DNA from: an uncultured Metabacillus sp.
GTDB taxonomy: Bacteria > Bacillota > Bacilli > Bacillales > Bacillaceae
NCBI RefSeq assembly: GCF_947503125.1
Contig: NZ_CANNCR010000006.1
Span: forward strand, 1 to 64,000
Reading direction: 5' to 3'
Length of the DNA stretch: 64,000 nucleotides
Shown here: positions 32,575-41,673 of the stretch, one piece after another
How positions within the stretch are numbered: position 1 is the stretch's first letter
Layout: each line of letters begins with the position of its first letter
Position numbers and translations under genes: made by a program
The notes under the pieces: generated by a model
Databases searched by the model: none
The model's input: the letters and a program-made list of their open reading frames with translations, nothing else
What the model was told of the DNA's origin: nothing

Positions 32575-34548
32575 ATGCCGAGTTTGTATGAAAAACCATT
32601 AGTCCGATACCCGATTTATGTGTTAATTGCCGTAACAGTCATTTCTGTGCTGTTTCTCTATTTTTTTAATTGGATGATTGGTCTCCTTGTAACGGTTCTT
32701 CTAGGTGCTGCCCTTCTTTATTTGAGAAAAGCTGTGGTTGACTTTCAAACTGAAATCGAAGGGTATATCACAACGCTTTCTTATCGATTGAAAAAAGTCG
32801 GCGAAGAGGCCTTAATGGAAATGCCGATTGGAATTATGTTATATAATGATCAGTATGTTATTGAGTGGACTAATCCTTTTTTAACATCTTGTTTTGATGA
32901 AGATACATTAGTGGGACGATCATTATATGATGTTGCAGATTCTTTAGTGCCGTTAATTAAACAAGAAATCAATTCTGAAACCATTACCTTGCATGATCGA
33001 AAATTTAAAGTGATTATAAAACGCGATGATCGTTTATTATATTTCTTTGATGTAACAGAGCAAATAGAAATTGAGCAGCAATATGAGAATGAACGGACTG
33101 CATTGGCCTTAATCTTTTTAGATAATTATGATGAAGTAACACAAGGAATGGACGATCAGACAAGAAGTGCGATTAATAGTGAGGTTACAGCTTTATTAAA
33201 CAAGTGGGCGAAGGATTATGGAATCTTTTTAAAAAGAATTTCGTCTGAACGTTTTTTAGGTGTGCTAAATGAAAATATTTTAATAAAACTGGAAAAAACA
33301 AAATTCTCGATTTTAGATGAAGTAAGAGAAAAAACGACGGTCCATAATGTATCGTTAACATTAAGTATCGGAATTGGTACAGGTGTCTCATCATTACAAG
33401 AGCTTGGCGATTTGGCCCAATCGAGTCTTGATTTAGCTCTAGGCCGTGGTGGAGATCAGGTTGCTATAAAGCAAACGAGCGGCAAGGTCAAATTCTATGG
33501 CGGAAAAACAAATCCAATGGAAAAACGGACACGAGTACGCGCCCGTGTCATCTCACATGCTTTAAAAGAAATTGTATTAGAAAGTGATAAAGTAGTGATT
33601 ATGGGACATAAGTTCCCGGATATGGATGCAATTGGTTCGGCGATTGGGATATTAAAAGTGGCTCAAGTCAATGAAAAAGAGGGGTTTATTGTTTTAGATC
33701 CAAATGCCCTTGATTCAGGTGTTGAACAATTACTTGCTGAAGTGAAACAAAATCCAGAGCTATGGTCAAGATTTATTAAACCAGAGGAAGCGCTTGAAAT
33801 TATGACAGATGAAACATTGCTAATTGTTGTCGATACTCACCGGCCATCCTTAGTCATTGATGAAAGGCTGCTTGCAAAAAGTGAGCATGTGATTGTCATT
33901 GACCATCATAGACGTGGTGAGGAGTTTATTAAAGACCCAATCCTCGTTTACATGGAGCCATATGCCTCATCAACAGCTGAACTTGTGACAGAGCTGTTAG
34001 AGTATCAACCTAAGAGTCAGAAAATGAATATGATAGAGGCTACTGCCTTATTAGCAGGCATTATCGTTGATACGAAAAGCTTTACTCTTCGTACGGGATC
34101 CCGTACATTTGATGCTGCTTCTTATTTGAGAGCGAAAGGCGCTGATACCGTTTTAGTTCAGAAATTCATGAAGGAAGATATCGAAAATTATGTAAAGCGG
34201 GCAAAACTGATCCAAAATGCCTCTATTTATCGAGAAGGGATTGCGATTACCAGTGCTGAGGAAAATCAGTATTTTGAACAGGTCATTATAGCGCAAACAG
34301 CTGATACGCTTTTAACAATGAATGGAGTTGTGGCTTCATTTGTCATAGCGAAACGCAGCGAGGGGTGTATAAGCATAAGTGCCCGCTCATTAGGTGATAT
34401 CAATGTCCAGGTGATCATGGAAGCTCTTGATGGCGGAGGTCATTTAACAAATGCGGCTGCCCAGATGTATGATGACACGCTTCAGGAAGCAGAAGAAAGA
34501 CTAAAAGCAATCATAGATGATTATCTAGAAGGAGGAGAAGAATCATGA
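32575..34548 (+). CDS. gdpP: Cyclic-di-AMP phosphodiesterase GdpP
   Basis: A 657-aa membrane enzyme that hydrolyses c-di-AMP to pApA. Two N-terminal transmembrane helices (about 12-50) are followed by a PAS-like domain, a degenerate GGDEF domain (about 175-300) and a DHH/DHHA1 phosphodiesterase. Catalytic motifs are [14 protein letters not shown] (about 345), VDTHRP and VIDHHRRG (DHH, about 440). The C-terminus [12 protein letters not shown] is the DHHA1 motif. It overlaps rplI by 4 nt. Confidence 0.97.
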   Translation: MPSLYEKPLVRYPIYVLIAVTVISVLFLYFFNWMIGLLVTVLLGAALLYLRKAVVDFQTEIEGYITTLSYRLKKVGEEALMEMPIGIMLYNDQYVIEWTNPFLTSCFDEDTLVGRSLYDVADSLVPLIKQEINSETITLHDRKFKVIIKRDDRLLYFFDVTEQIEIEQQYENERTALALIFLDNYDEVTQGMDDQTRSAINSEVTALLNKWAKDYGIFLKRISSERFLGVLNENILIKLEKTKFSILDEVREKTTVHNVSLTLSIGIGTGVSSLQELGDLAQSSLDLALGRGGDQVAIKQTSGKVKFYGGKTNPMEKRTRVRARVISHALKEIVLESDKVVIMGHKFPDMDAIGSAIGILKVAQVNEKEGFIVLDPNALDSGVEQLLAEVKQNPELWSRFIKPEEALEIMTDETLLIVVDTHRPSLVIDERLLAKSEHVIVIDHHRRGEEFIKDPILVYMEPYASSTAELVTELLEYQPKSQKMNMIEATALLAGIIVDTKSFTLRTGSRTFDAASYLRAKGADTVLVQKFMKEDIENYVKRAKLIQNASIYREGIAITSAEENQYFEQVIIAQTADTLLTMNGVVASFVIAKRSEGCISISARSLGDINVQVIMEALDGGGHLTNAAAQMYDDTLQEAEERLKAIIDDYLEGGEES

Positions 34549-34991
34549 AGGTTATATTTTTAAAAGATGTAAAAGGAAAAGGGAAAAAAGGCGAAATCAA
34601 AAATGTTGCTGATGGTTATGCCCACAACTTTTTGATTAAGCAGGGCCTTGCAATTGAAGCAACAAATGCAAATGTAAGTTCTTTAAATGCACAAAAGAAA
34701 AAGCAAGAAAAAGAAGCGATTGAAGAATTAGAGCAAATGCAGCATCTTAAAAAGGTATTAGATGAATTAACAGTTGAATTAAAAGCAAAATCTGGTGAGG
34801 GCGGACGTCTATTTGGTTCCATTACAAGTAAGCAAATAGCAGATGAGCTTAAAAAGAGCCATAATATCAAGCTTGATAAACGTAAAATAGACCTTCCAGA
34901 TGCAATTCGTGCATTAGGTTATACAAATGTACCAGTTAAGCTGCATCCTGAAGTAACAGCAACAGTAAAGGTGCATGTAACGGAACAGTAA
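34545..34991 (+). CDS. rplI: 50S ribosomal protein L9
   Basis: A 148-aa protein ([20 protein letters not shown]...[10 protein letters not shown]) with N- and C-terminal globular domains joined by a long helix. The ATGA overlap with gdpP and the GGAGGAG site support coupled translation. Confidence 0.98.
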   Translation: MKVIFLKDVKGKGKKGEIKNVADGYAHNFLIKQGLAIEATNANVSSLNAQKKKQEKEAIEELEQMQHLKKVLDELTVELKAKSGEGGRLFGSITSKQIADELKKSHNIKLDKRKIDLPDAIRALGYTNVPVKLHPEVTATVKVHVTEQ

Positions 34992-35005
34992 TTATTGGAA
35001 GCAGA

Positions 35006-35059
35006 TGTGGTTTTGTGGAAAGAGTGAAATTGTTCTTGAAGCGAAGCCACATTTTTTTT
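35006..35059 (+). terminator. rplI terminator
   Basis: TGTGGTTTTG pairs with CGAAGCCACA (with G-U pairs) across a 29-nt loop, followed by TTTTTTTT. Confidence 0.7.
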
Positions 35060-35117
35060 ATCCTTAATACTTAGGGAGATTTACATTTTCATAGCTTACT
35101 AATTAACATAAAGGACG

Positions 35118-36488
35118 GTGATCATCATAAACGAGTTAATTGGTGATCGTATTCCACCACAAAATATAGAAGCGGAACAGGCAGTATTAGGTGCAATCTT
35201 TTTGCAGCCGGCATCGTTAACTTTAGCATCAGAGCTATTAATTCCTGATGATTTTTATCGGGCATCACATCAACGAATATATAATGCGATGCTTGAATTG
35301 TCCGATAAAGGGGAACCAGTCGATCTTGTAACCGTAACTTCTGAGCTGGCGGATGCAAATCTTTTAGAAGATGTAGGAGGAGTTTCTTACTTAAGTGATT
35401 TAGCAAACTCTGTTCCTACTGCAGCGAATATTGAATATTATGCAAAAATTGTCGAAGAGAAATCGATCTTACGACGCTTAATCCGCACGGCAACGACCAT
35501 TGCACAAGACGGCTATAGTCGTGAAGATGAGGTGGAAGTGCTTCTCAATGAAGCTGAAAAGACCATCATGGAGGTTGCTCAACGGAAAAATGCAGGGGCT
35601 TTCCAGAACATTAAAGATGTTCTTGTTCAAACATACGATAATATTGAATTGCTTCATGACCGCAAAGGTGACATAACTGGAATCCCGACAGGCTTTACAG
35701 AGCTTGATAAAATGACAGCCGGTTTTCAGCGAAACGACTTAATTATCGTTGCAGCCCGTCCATCTGTTGGTAAAACAGCTTTTGCCTTAAATATTGCACA
35801 AAACGTAGCAACAAAAACAGATGAAAATGTAGCAATCTTCAGTCTGGAGATGGGTGCAGACCAGCTTGTTATGAGGATGCTTTGTGCAGAAGGAAATATT
35901 GATGCCCAAAGGCTCAGAACAGGTACATTAACCCCTGAGGATTGGGGAAAGCTGACAATGGCAATGGGAAGTCTATCAAATTCAGGAATATATATTGATG
36001 ACACACCAGGTATTCGTGTTAGTGAAATTCGGGCAAAATGCCGAAGATTAAAGCAGGAAAGCGGCTTAGGGATGGTCTTGATCGATTACCTGCAGCTGAT
36101 CCAAGGCAGCGGACGAACCGATAACCGTCAGCAAGAGGTATCAGAAATCTCCCGTACCCTTAAGGAATTAGCCCGTGAATTGAAGGTACCTGTCATTGCC
36201 TTATCACAGCTGTCCCGTGGTGTTGAACAGCGTCAAGATAAGCGTCCAATGATGTCAGATATCCGTGAATCTGGAAGTATTGAGCAGGACGCAGATATCG
36301 TTGCCTTCTTATATCGTGATGATTATTATGATAAAGAATCAGAGAATAAAAATATCATCGAAATCATTATTGCAAAACAGCGTAATGGTCCTGTTGGGAC
36401 GGTTTCACTAGCATTTGTTAAAGAATATAATAAATTCGTCAATTTGGAACGGCGTTTTGATGATTCCGGTGTTCCACAAGGCGCTTAA
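35118..36488 (+). CDS. dnaC: Replicative DNA helicase DnaC (DnaB family)
   Basis: A ~453-456-aa hexameric helicase. An N-terminal helical domain (1-150) is followed by a RecA-like domain with ARPSVGKTAFALN (Walker A, about 213) and LIDYLQLIQG (Walker B). The start is unclear. The only standard start in frame nearby is GTG 35118, which lies only 2 nt after AAAGGA and inside a GGTGATC anti-SD match. Alignment with B. subtilis DnaC (MTDLLNDR) puts residue 1 at the ATA codon 35127, whose spacing to the ribosome-binding site is good. Coordinates keep the GTG. Confidence 0.96.
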   Translation: MIIINELIGDRIPPQNIEAEQAVLGAIFLQPASLTLASELLIPDDFYRASHQRIYNAMLELSDKGEPVDLVTVTSELADANLLEDVGGVSYLSDLANSVPTAANIEYYAKIVEEKSILRRLIRTATTIAQDGYSREDEVEVLLNEAEKTIMEVAQRKNAGAFQNIKDVLVQTYDNIELLHDRKGDITGIPTGFTELDKMTAGFQRNDLIIVAARPSVGKTAFALNIAQNVATKTDENVAIFSLEMGADQLVMRMLCAEGNIDAQRLRTGTLTPEDWGKLTMAMGSLSNSGIYIDDTPGIRVSEIRAKCRRLKQESGLGMVLIDYLQLIQGSGRTDNRQQEVSEISRTLKELARELKVPVIALSQLSRGVEQRQDKRPMMSDIRESGSIEQDADIVAFLYRDDYYDKESENKNIIEIIIAKQRNGPVGTVSLAFVKEYNKFVNLERRFDDSGVPQGA

Positions 36489-36516
36489 GGAGGTCGCAGA
36501 TGCGGTCTTCTTTTTT
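36489..36516 (+). terminator. dnaC terminator
   Basis: A 9-bp stem GGAGGTCGC/GCGGTCTTC (three G-U pairs) followed by TTTTTTAT. It begins right after the dnaC stop. Confidence 0.72.
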
Positions 36517-36650
36517 ATACGTTAAGAAAGCATAAATTGGCAGCGGAGAAGTAAATCGACGTAGAGGCCAATTTTAAATGTGAAGTATCAATGCAACTAC
36601 TCCTCTGTCTTCACCTTTCAGGCTCGCCAGTTGGTGAGTTTTCTTTGTTT
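36514..36650. repeat. Intergenic repeat, family B copy 2
   Basis: TATACGTTAAGAAAGCATAAA at the start and GAGTTTTCTTT at the end, with shared internal blocks (GCAGCG, TCGACG, CCAATTTTAA, AATGCAACTA), match 23290-23418. Divergent in the centre. No gene in this stretch. Confidence 0.7.
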
Positions 36651-36756
36651 TTTAGAGAGTGATCTGTTTATATTAGGATAAAATAATAACGTATGTGGTT
36701 TTTTAATTAAGAAGGGTTAAGAAAGATAACGTTATTATTTTAAGGAATAATGATGA

Positions 36757-36801
36757 ATTTACGAACGAATAATCCATTATTATTTATAAATGTTCGTGCT
36801 T
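36757..36801. promoter_or_regulatory. Candidate PurR operator (inverted PurBoxes)
   Basis: TTTACGAACGAAT (core CGAAC 36762-36766) and the inverted partner AAATGTTCGTGCT (core GTTCG 36792-36796) lie just upstream of the purA -35. This arrangement resembles the paired PurBoxes of the B. subtilis pur regulon; the spacing (25 nt between cores) is about 2 nt longer than usual. Confidence 0.6.
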
Positions 36802-36804
36802 TCA

Positions 36805-36833
36805 TTGACTTTCCTATTCCTCACTGATAAAAT
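36805..36833 (+). promoter_or_regulatory. purA promoter
   Basis: TTGACT (36805-36810), 17 bp, TAAAAT (36828-36833), 40 bp upstream of the purA start. Confidence 0.8.
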
Positions 36834-36849
36834 AAACATGTTTGATTAG

Positions 36850-38160
<1,311 letters not shown>

Positions 38161-38169
38161 TCACTTTTA

Positions 38170-38200
38170 GGGAATCGGCAGCGATCTGATTCCCTTTTTA
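38170..38200 (+). terminator. purA terminator
   Basis: GGGAATC/GATTCCC with an 11-nt loop and a TTTTTAT tail. Confidence 0.85.
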
Positions 38201-38330
38201 TATGCTTTTAAAAAAAATAAAAAAATGTATTGTTTTATGATGATAGTGTGTGATATTATAGAAAACGTCCTGTTAAAAGGATAAACAATAGATAGCTATT
38301 AAACATAATAGTATTACTCATTAAAAAATT

Positions 38331-38355
38331 AGCCATTAGCTCAGTTGGTAGAGCA
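38331..38355 (+). pseudogene. Truncated tRNA-Lys 5' fragment
   Basis: 25 nt identical to the first part (through the D-arm) of the intact tRNA-Lys at 38479. After GAGCA it continues into unrelated sequence with no anticodon or T-arm. The ~30 nt upstream of both copies also match (38300-38330 and 38449-38479), so this is a partial duplication of the tRNA and its leader. The ~90 nt between the copies match nothing I recognise. Confidence 0.85.
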
Positions 38356-38478
38356 CGATCGAATAAGCTGCGAAGCATTGACATCAGCGCACAAATCGAA
38401 TTGCTTCTTGAATAATCCTTCTGAGATTTGGGCGTCAGAAACAAGTGGTAAACAGAATAGTACTACTCATTTAAAAAT

Positions 38479-38554
38479 GAGCCATTAGCTCAGTTGGTAG
38501 AGCATCTGACTTTTAATCAGAGGGTCGAAGGTTCGAGTCCTTCATGGCTCACCA
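38479..38554 (+). tRNA. tRNA-Lys (TTT)
   Basis: A 76-nt cloverleaf. The acceptor GAGCCAT pairs with ATGGCTC and CCA is encoded. Anticodon stem-loop CTGACTTTTAATCAG gives anticodon TTT; the T-loop is GGTTCGAGTCC. First complete member of a Lys-Glu-Asp-Phe cluster. Confidence 0.97.
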
Positions 38555-38576
38555 TTTTACTTTTTTGTGTTGCAAT

Positions 38577-38648
38577 GGCCCGTTGGTCAAGCGGTTAAGA
38601 CACCGCCCTTTCACGGCGGTAACACGGGTTCGAATCCCGTACGGGTCA
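38577..38648 (+). tRNA. tRNA-Glu (TTC)
   Basis: A 72-nt cloverleaf. Acceptor GGCCCGT/ACGGGTC, anticodon stem CCGCC/GGCGG with loop CTTTCAC (anticodon TTC), T-arm CGGGTTCGAATCCCG. CCA not encoded. Confidence 0.96.
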
Positions 38649-38678
38649 CTTGTTTTATAGCTTATAGATTTCTATTTT

Positions 38679-38755
38679 GGTCCGGTAGTTCAGTTGGTTA
38701 GAATGCCTGCCTGTCACGCAGGAGGTCGCGGGTTCGAGTCCCGTCCGGACCGCCA
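38679..38755 (+). tRNA. tRNA-Asp (GTC)
   Basis: Acceptor GGTCCGG/CCGGACC, anticodon region CCTGCCTGTCACGCAGG (GTC), T-arm CGGGTTCGAGTCCCG, discriminator G with encoded CCA. Confidence 0.96.
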
Positions 38756-38824
38756 TTTACATATTTGATAAATACTTCTTCTCCAAGAAGAACAATATTT
38801 CAAATCAAACTACATACTAATTAT

Positions 38825-38897
38825 GGCTCGGTAGCTCAGTCGGTAGAGCAATGGACTGAAAATCCATGTGTCGGCGGTTCGATTCCGTCCCGAGCCA
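38825..38897 (+). tRNA. tRNA-Phe (GAA)
   Basis: Acceptor GGCTCGG/CCGAGCC, anticodon stem TGGA/TCCA with loop CTGAAAA (GAA), T-arm GCGGTTCGATTCCGT. CCA not encoded. Last tRNA of the cluster; a terminator follows at once. Confidence 0.96.
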
Positions 38898-38902
38898 CTT
38901 AA

Positions 38903-38937
38903 AAAGCATGATCCAAATGGATTCATGCTTTTTTTCT
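38903..38937 (+). terminator. tRNA cluster terminator
   Basis: AAGCATGATCC pairs with GGATTCATGCTT (one bulge), followed by TTTTTTT. Confidence 0.85.
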
Positions 38938-39022
38938 ATTTAAGAAAAAAAATACCCCTTTGGCAACGTTTTCCTCTTAAATCAACAATATATGACAAAG
39001 TTAACCAAAATCTGTATGTAAT

Positions 39023-39039
39023 GATACAATCCTATTACA
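39023..39039 (-). promoter_or_regulatory. Candidate WalR box
   Basis: The minus strand reads TGTAAT-AGGAT-TGTATC, one mismatch from TGTWAH-N5-TGTWAH. It lies 145 bp upstream of a cell-wall hydrolase gene and 1.9 kb from walR. No promoter was firmly identified nearby. Confidence 0.4.
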
Positions 39040-39183
39040 ATTTATCGATATTTAAGGCAGTTGCAAGATTCTATGATAAATTAGTAGGGTGTAGAATAAC
39101 GGGAATTTTGTCGACTAAGATTATATCCCTATGGAAGAAGCTTCCTGAGTTTCTTGTACTATTAATTTAGGAGGAAAATGTCA

Positions 39184-40632
39184 GTGTGTAAGCGTTTTAA
39201 TTGTTTGATAGAAAAGAATATTCAAGGAAAATACTCCTTTTTTAAAAAGTTAATATTGCTTGCTGCTTTAACAGCTTCCTTTACATTAGGAGCAGTTAGT
39301 GTCTCGGCAGAAACATCCTTATCAACGGTCTACCACGTATACATAGGTGATCAATATATTGGTACAGTTGATAATAAAGAGCTGATTGATCAGGTGTCAG
39401 CGTCAAAAATAGAGAAGCAAAAAGCGAGCTATTCAGATTTACCTTTAACGATTGAAGATATGGAAGTCATTCCAGAAGAAATGTTCCGACCTATTTTTAA
39501 TAACGATGAGACTTTATTAAAGCTGGATCAGGAGCTTGATGTTGTTGTTGAAGCAACTGAACTAATAATTGACGGTAAAGCAGTTGCTCATTTTAAAAGT
39601 AAAGAGGATGCAGAAGCAGCTTTAAAGGCATATAAGCTTCAATATGTATCTGAATCCGCTTTGAATGACCTGGAAGCGAGTAAAACAGCTGACCAGCCTT
39701 TAGAAACATTAAAGGAAGGACAGTCTCGTCTATTAGACGTGGCTTTTTCTAAAAAGGTTTCACTAGAAGCAAAAAAAATTTCACCAGACAAAGTCATTAG
39801 CATCGATCAAGGGATCAATCTATTAAAGAAGGGGACATTAGAAGAATCAACATATATTGTCCAGGCGCAAGATGTTTTAAGTGAGATTGCCTCCAAGCAT
39901 CAATTATCTCTTGAGCAATTACTAGAATTAAATCCTGGTCTTGAAGAAGACTCATTAATAAAGCCTGGTGATGAACTGAACGTAACGGTTTTAAAGCCAT
40001 TTGTTAAAGTGAATGTAAAGCAGGAAATGCTAAAAAAAGAAAGCATTCCGTTTGAAACAGAAGTAAAAGAAGATTCTTCACTGCCAAAAGGCGAAGAAAA
40101 AACGCTTCAAGAAGGACAAGTTGGTGAAAGACTTGTAAACTATGTCATCCAGCTTGAAAATGGCTCTGAAATTAAGCGTGAAGATGTAAAAGAAGAGATC
40201 ATCAATGAACCAGTCAAAGAAATTATTGTTAAAGGGACGAAGGTTATCCCATCTAGAGGGACAGGAAATTTTGCATGGCCGGCAGTAGGCGGTTATATTT
40301 CTAGTAAACAAGGGCAGAGATGGGGGAAACTGCACAAAGGAATTGATATTGCAAGACCAAGTGCACGGACTATTAAGGCTGCTGATAACGGTACAGTGGT
40401 TTCAGCAGGTTACAGTGGCGGTTACGGAAATAAAGTGGTGATTAACCATAATAACGGATTAAAAACTGTTTATGCGCATCTGGAGTCCATTTCAGTGTCT
40501 GTAGGACAGGTGGTATCACAAGGGCAAAAGCTTGGAATCATGGGTTCAACGGGTAATTCAACAGGAGTACATCTTCATTTTGAAGTTTACGAAAATGGCA
40601 GCTTAAAAAATCCAATGGATTATTTACAATAA
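39184..40632 (+). CDS. LysM-G5-M23 peptidoglycan endopeptidase
   Basis: A ~482-aa secreted protein. The positive N-terminus and hydrophobic segment LILLAALTASFTLGAVSVSAE form a signal peptide (cleavage likely after SVSA). A long N-terminal region is followed by a LysM domain (about 220-265, YIVQAQDVLSEIASKHQLS), a G5 domain (about 285-355) and a C-terminal M23 peptidase with HKGIDIA (zinc site) and HLHFEVY. It probably cuts peptide cross-links. GTG 39184 is preferred, 9 nt after AGGAGG; ATG 39178 is only 3 nt away. Its place beside walRK and a WalR-like box suggest WalR control. Confidence 0.93.
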   Translation: MCKRFNCLIEKNIQGKYSFFKKLILLAALTASFTLGAVSVSAETSLSTVYHVYIGDQYIGTVDNKELIDQVSASKIEKQKASYSDLPLTIEDMEVIPEEMFRPIFNNDETLLKLDQELDVVVEATELIIDGKAVAHFKSKEDAEAALKAYKLQYVSESALNDLEASKTADQPLETLKEGQSRLLDVAFSKKVSLEAKKISPDKVISIDQGINLLKKGTLEESTYIVQAQDVLSEIASKHQLSLEQLLELNPGLEEDSLIKPGDELNVTVLKPFVKVNVKQEMLKKESIPFETEVKEDSSLPKGEEKTLQEGQVGERLVNYVIQLENGSEIKREDVKEEIINEPVKEIIVKGTKVIPSRGTGNFAWPAVGGYISSKQGQRWGKLHKGIDIARPSARTIKAADNGTVVSAGYSGGYGNKVVINHNNGLKTVYAHLESISVSVGQVVSQGQKLGIMGSTGNSTGVHLHFEVYENGSLKNPMDYLQ

Positions 40633-40640
40633 GTTTGTTT

Positions 40641-40680
40641 AAGGTCTGACACTGAATTATGTGTCAGACCTTATTTTATT
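40641..40680 (+). terminator. Terminator of the M23 gene
   Basis: A perfect 12-bp stem AAGGTCTGACAC/GTGTCAGACCTT with an 8-nt loop; T-rich tail. Confidence 0.9.
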
Positions 40681-40825
40681 GTATAGTAAATTTTAGAACT
40701 TCCTACAGGGGTATGCATCTATTTTTTTGAGGTTATTTAAGACGTTTACGTTAAAATTTTAGTTATTTCCTACCATGTAAAAATAGTTCATTTTTACGTA
40801 TTTATTTATAATGAAACATTTTTTC

Positions 40826-40855
40826 TTGAATTTTGTTTGATCCTATCATTAGAAT
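40826..40855 (+). promoter_or_regulatory. Candidate walR operon promoter
   Basis: TTGAAT (40826-40831), 18 bp, TAGAAT (40850-40855), about 105 bp upstream of walR. The rest of 40681-40961 is AT-rich with nothing else I can name. Confidence 0.45.
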
Positions 40856-40961
40856 AAATAACTCTCTATTTATTGGTAATCACTTAAAAAAGGTGAATCT
40901 CATCTGTGAAAATGTTACATTTAATAATAGGGTTTATACGTAAATAAAAGGGGCGAGAGCT

Positions 40962-41669
40962 TTGGAGAAGAAGATTTTAGTTGTGGATGATGAAAAACCA
41001 ATTGCAGATATATTACAATTTAATTTAAAAAAAGAAGGTTATACCGTTTATTGTGCCTATGATGGAAATCAGGCTTTAGAAATGGTGGAGGACATTACTC
41101 CTGACCTGATTTTATTAGATATTATGCTTCCAAATCGTGATGGTATGGAGGTATGCAGAGAGGTTCGAAAGAAATATGACATGCCAATCATTATGCTGAC
41201 AGCTAAGGATTCAGAAATCGATAAGGTTCTGGGCCTTGAGCTTGGTGCGGATGATTATGTAACAAAGCCGTTCAGCACACGGGAGCTGCTAGCCCGCGTA
41301 AAAGCAAACCTGCGCCGTCAGCAAACGATTGATAATAATGAACCAAAGGCAGCAACAAATGAAATTAAAATTGGCTCACTTGTGATTCATCCTGATGCAT
41401 ATGTCGTGTCTAAACGTGGAGAAACGATTGAATTAACCCACCGTGAATTTGAACTTCTACATTATTTATCACAGCATATTGGACAAGTCATGACGCGGGA
41501 GCATTTGCTGCAAACTGTATGGGGGTATGATTATTTCGGAGATGTTCGAACAGTAGACGTAACAGTTAGACGTTTACGAGAGAAAATAGAAGATAATCCA
41601 AGTCACCCAACATGGATCGTAACAAGACGTGGGGTGGGATATTATTTAAGGAACTCCGAACAGGAGTAA
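40962..41669 (+). CDS. walR: Essential response regulator WalR (YycF)
   Basis: A 235-aa OmpR/PhoB-type regulator. Receiver: VVDDEKP (about 6-12), phosphoacceptor Asp in LLDIML (about 53), MLTAKD, TKPFS. The C-terminal winged helix ends [15 protein letters not shown] 40962 start with AAAAGGGG upstream. It is nearly identical to the B. subtilis protein. It controls autolysins and wall synthesis. First gene of walRKHIJ-htrC. Confidence 0.98.
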   Translation: MEKKILVVDDEKPIADILQFNLKKEGYTVYCAYDGNQALEMVEDITPDLILLDIMLPNRDGMEVCREVRKKYDMPIIMLTAKDSEIDKVLGLELGADDYVTKPFSTRELLARVKANLRRQQTIDNNEPKAATNEIKIGSLVIHPDAYVVSKRGETIELTHREFELLHYLSQHIGQVMTREHLLQTVWGYDYFGDVRTVDVTVRRLREKIEDNPSHPTWIVTRRGVGYYLRNSEQE

Positions 41670-41673
41670 TGTG

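Noticed and set aside
38256-38444. Minus-strand 62-codon frame over the tRNA-Lys fragment
   Set aside because: Its ALPTELMA segment is the familiar antisense translation of a tRNA D-arm; no ribosome-binding site.
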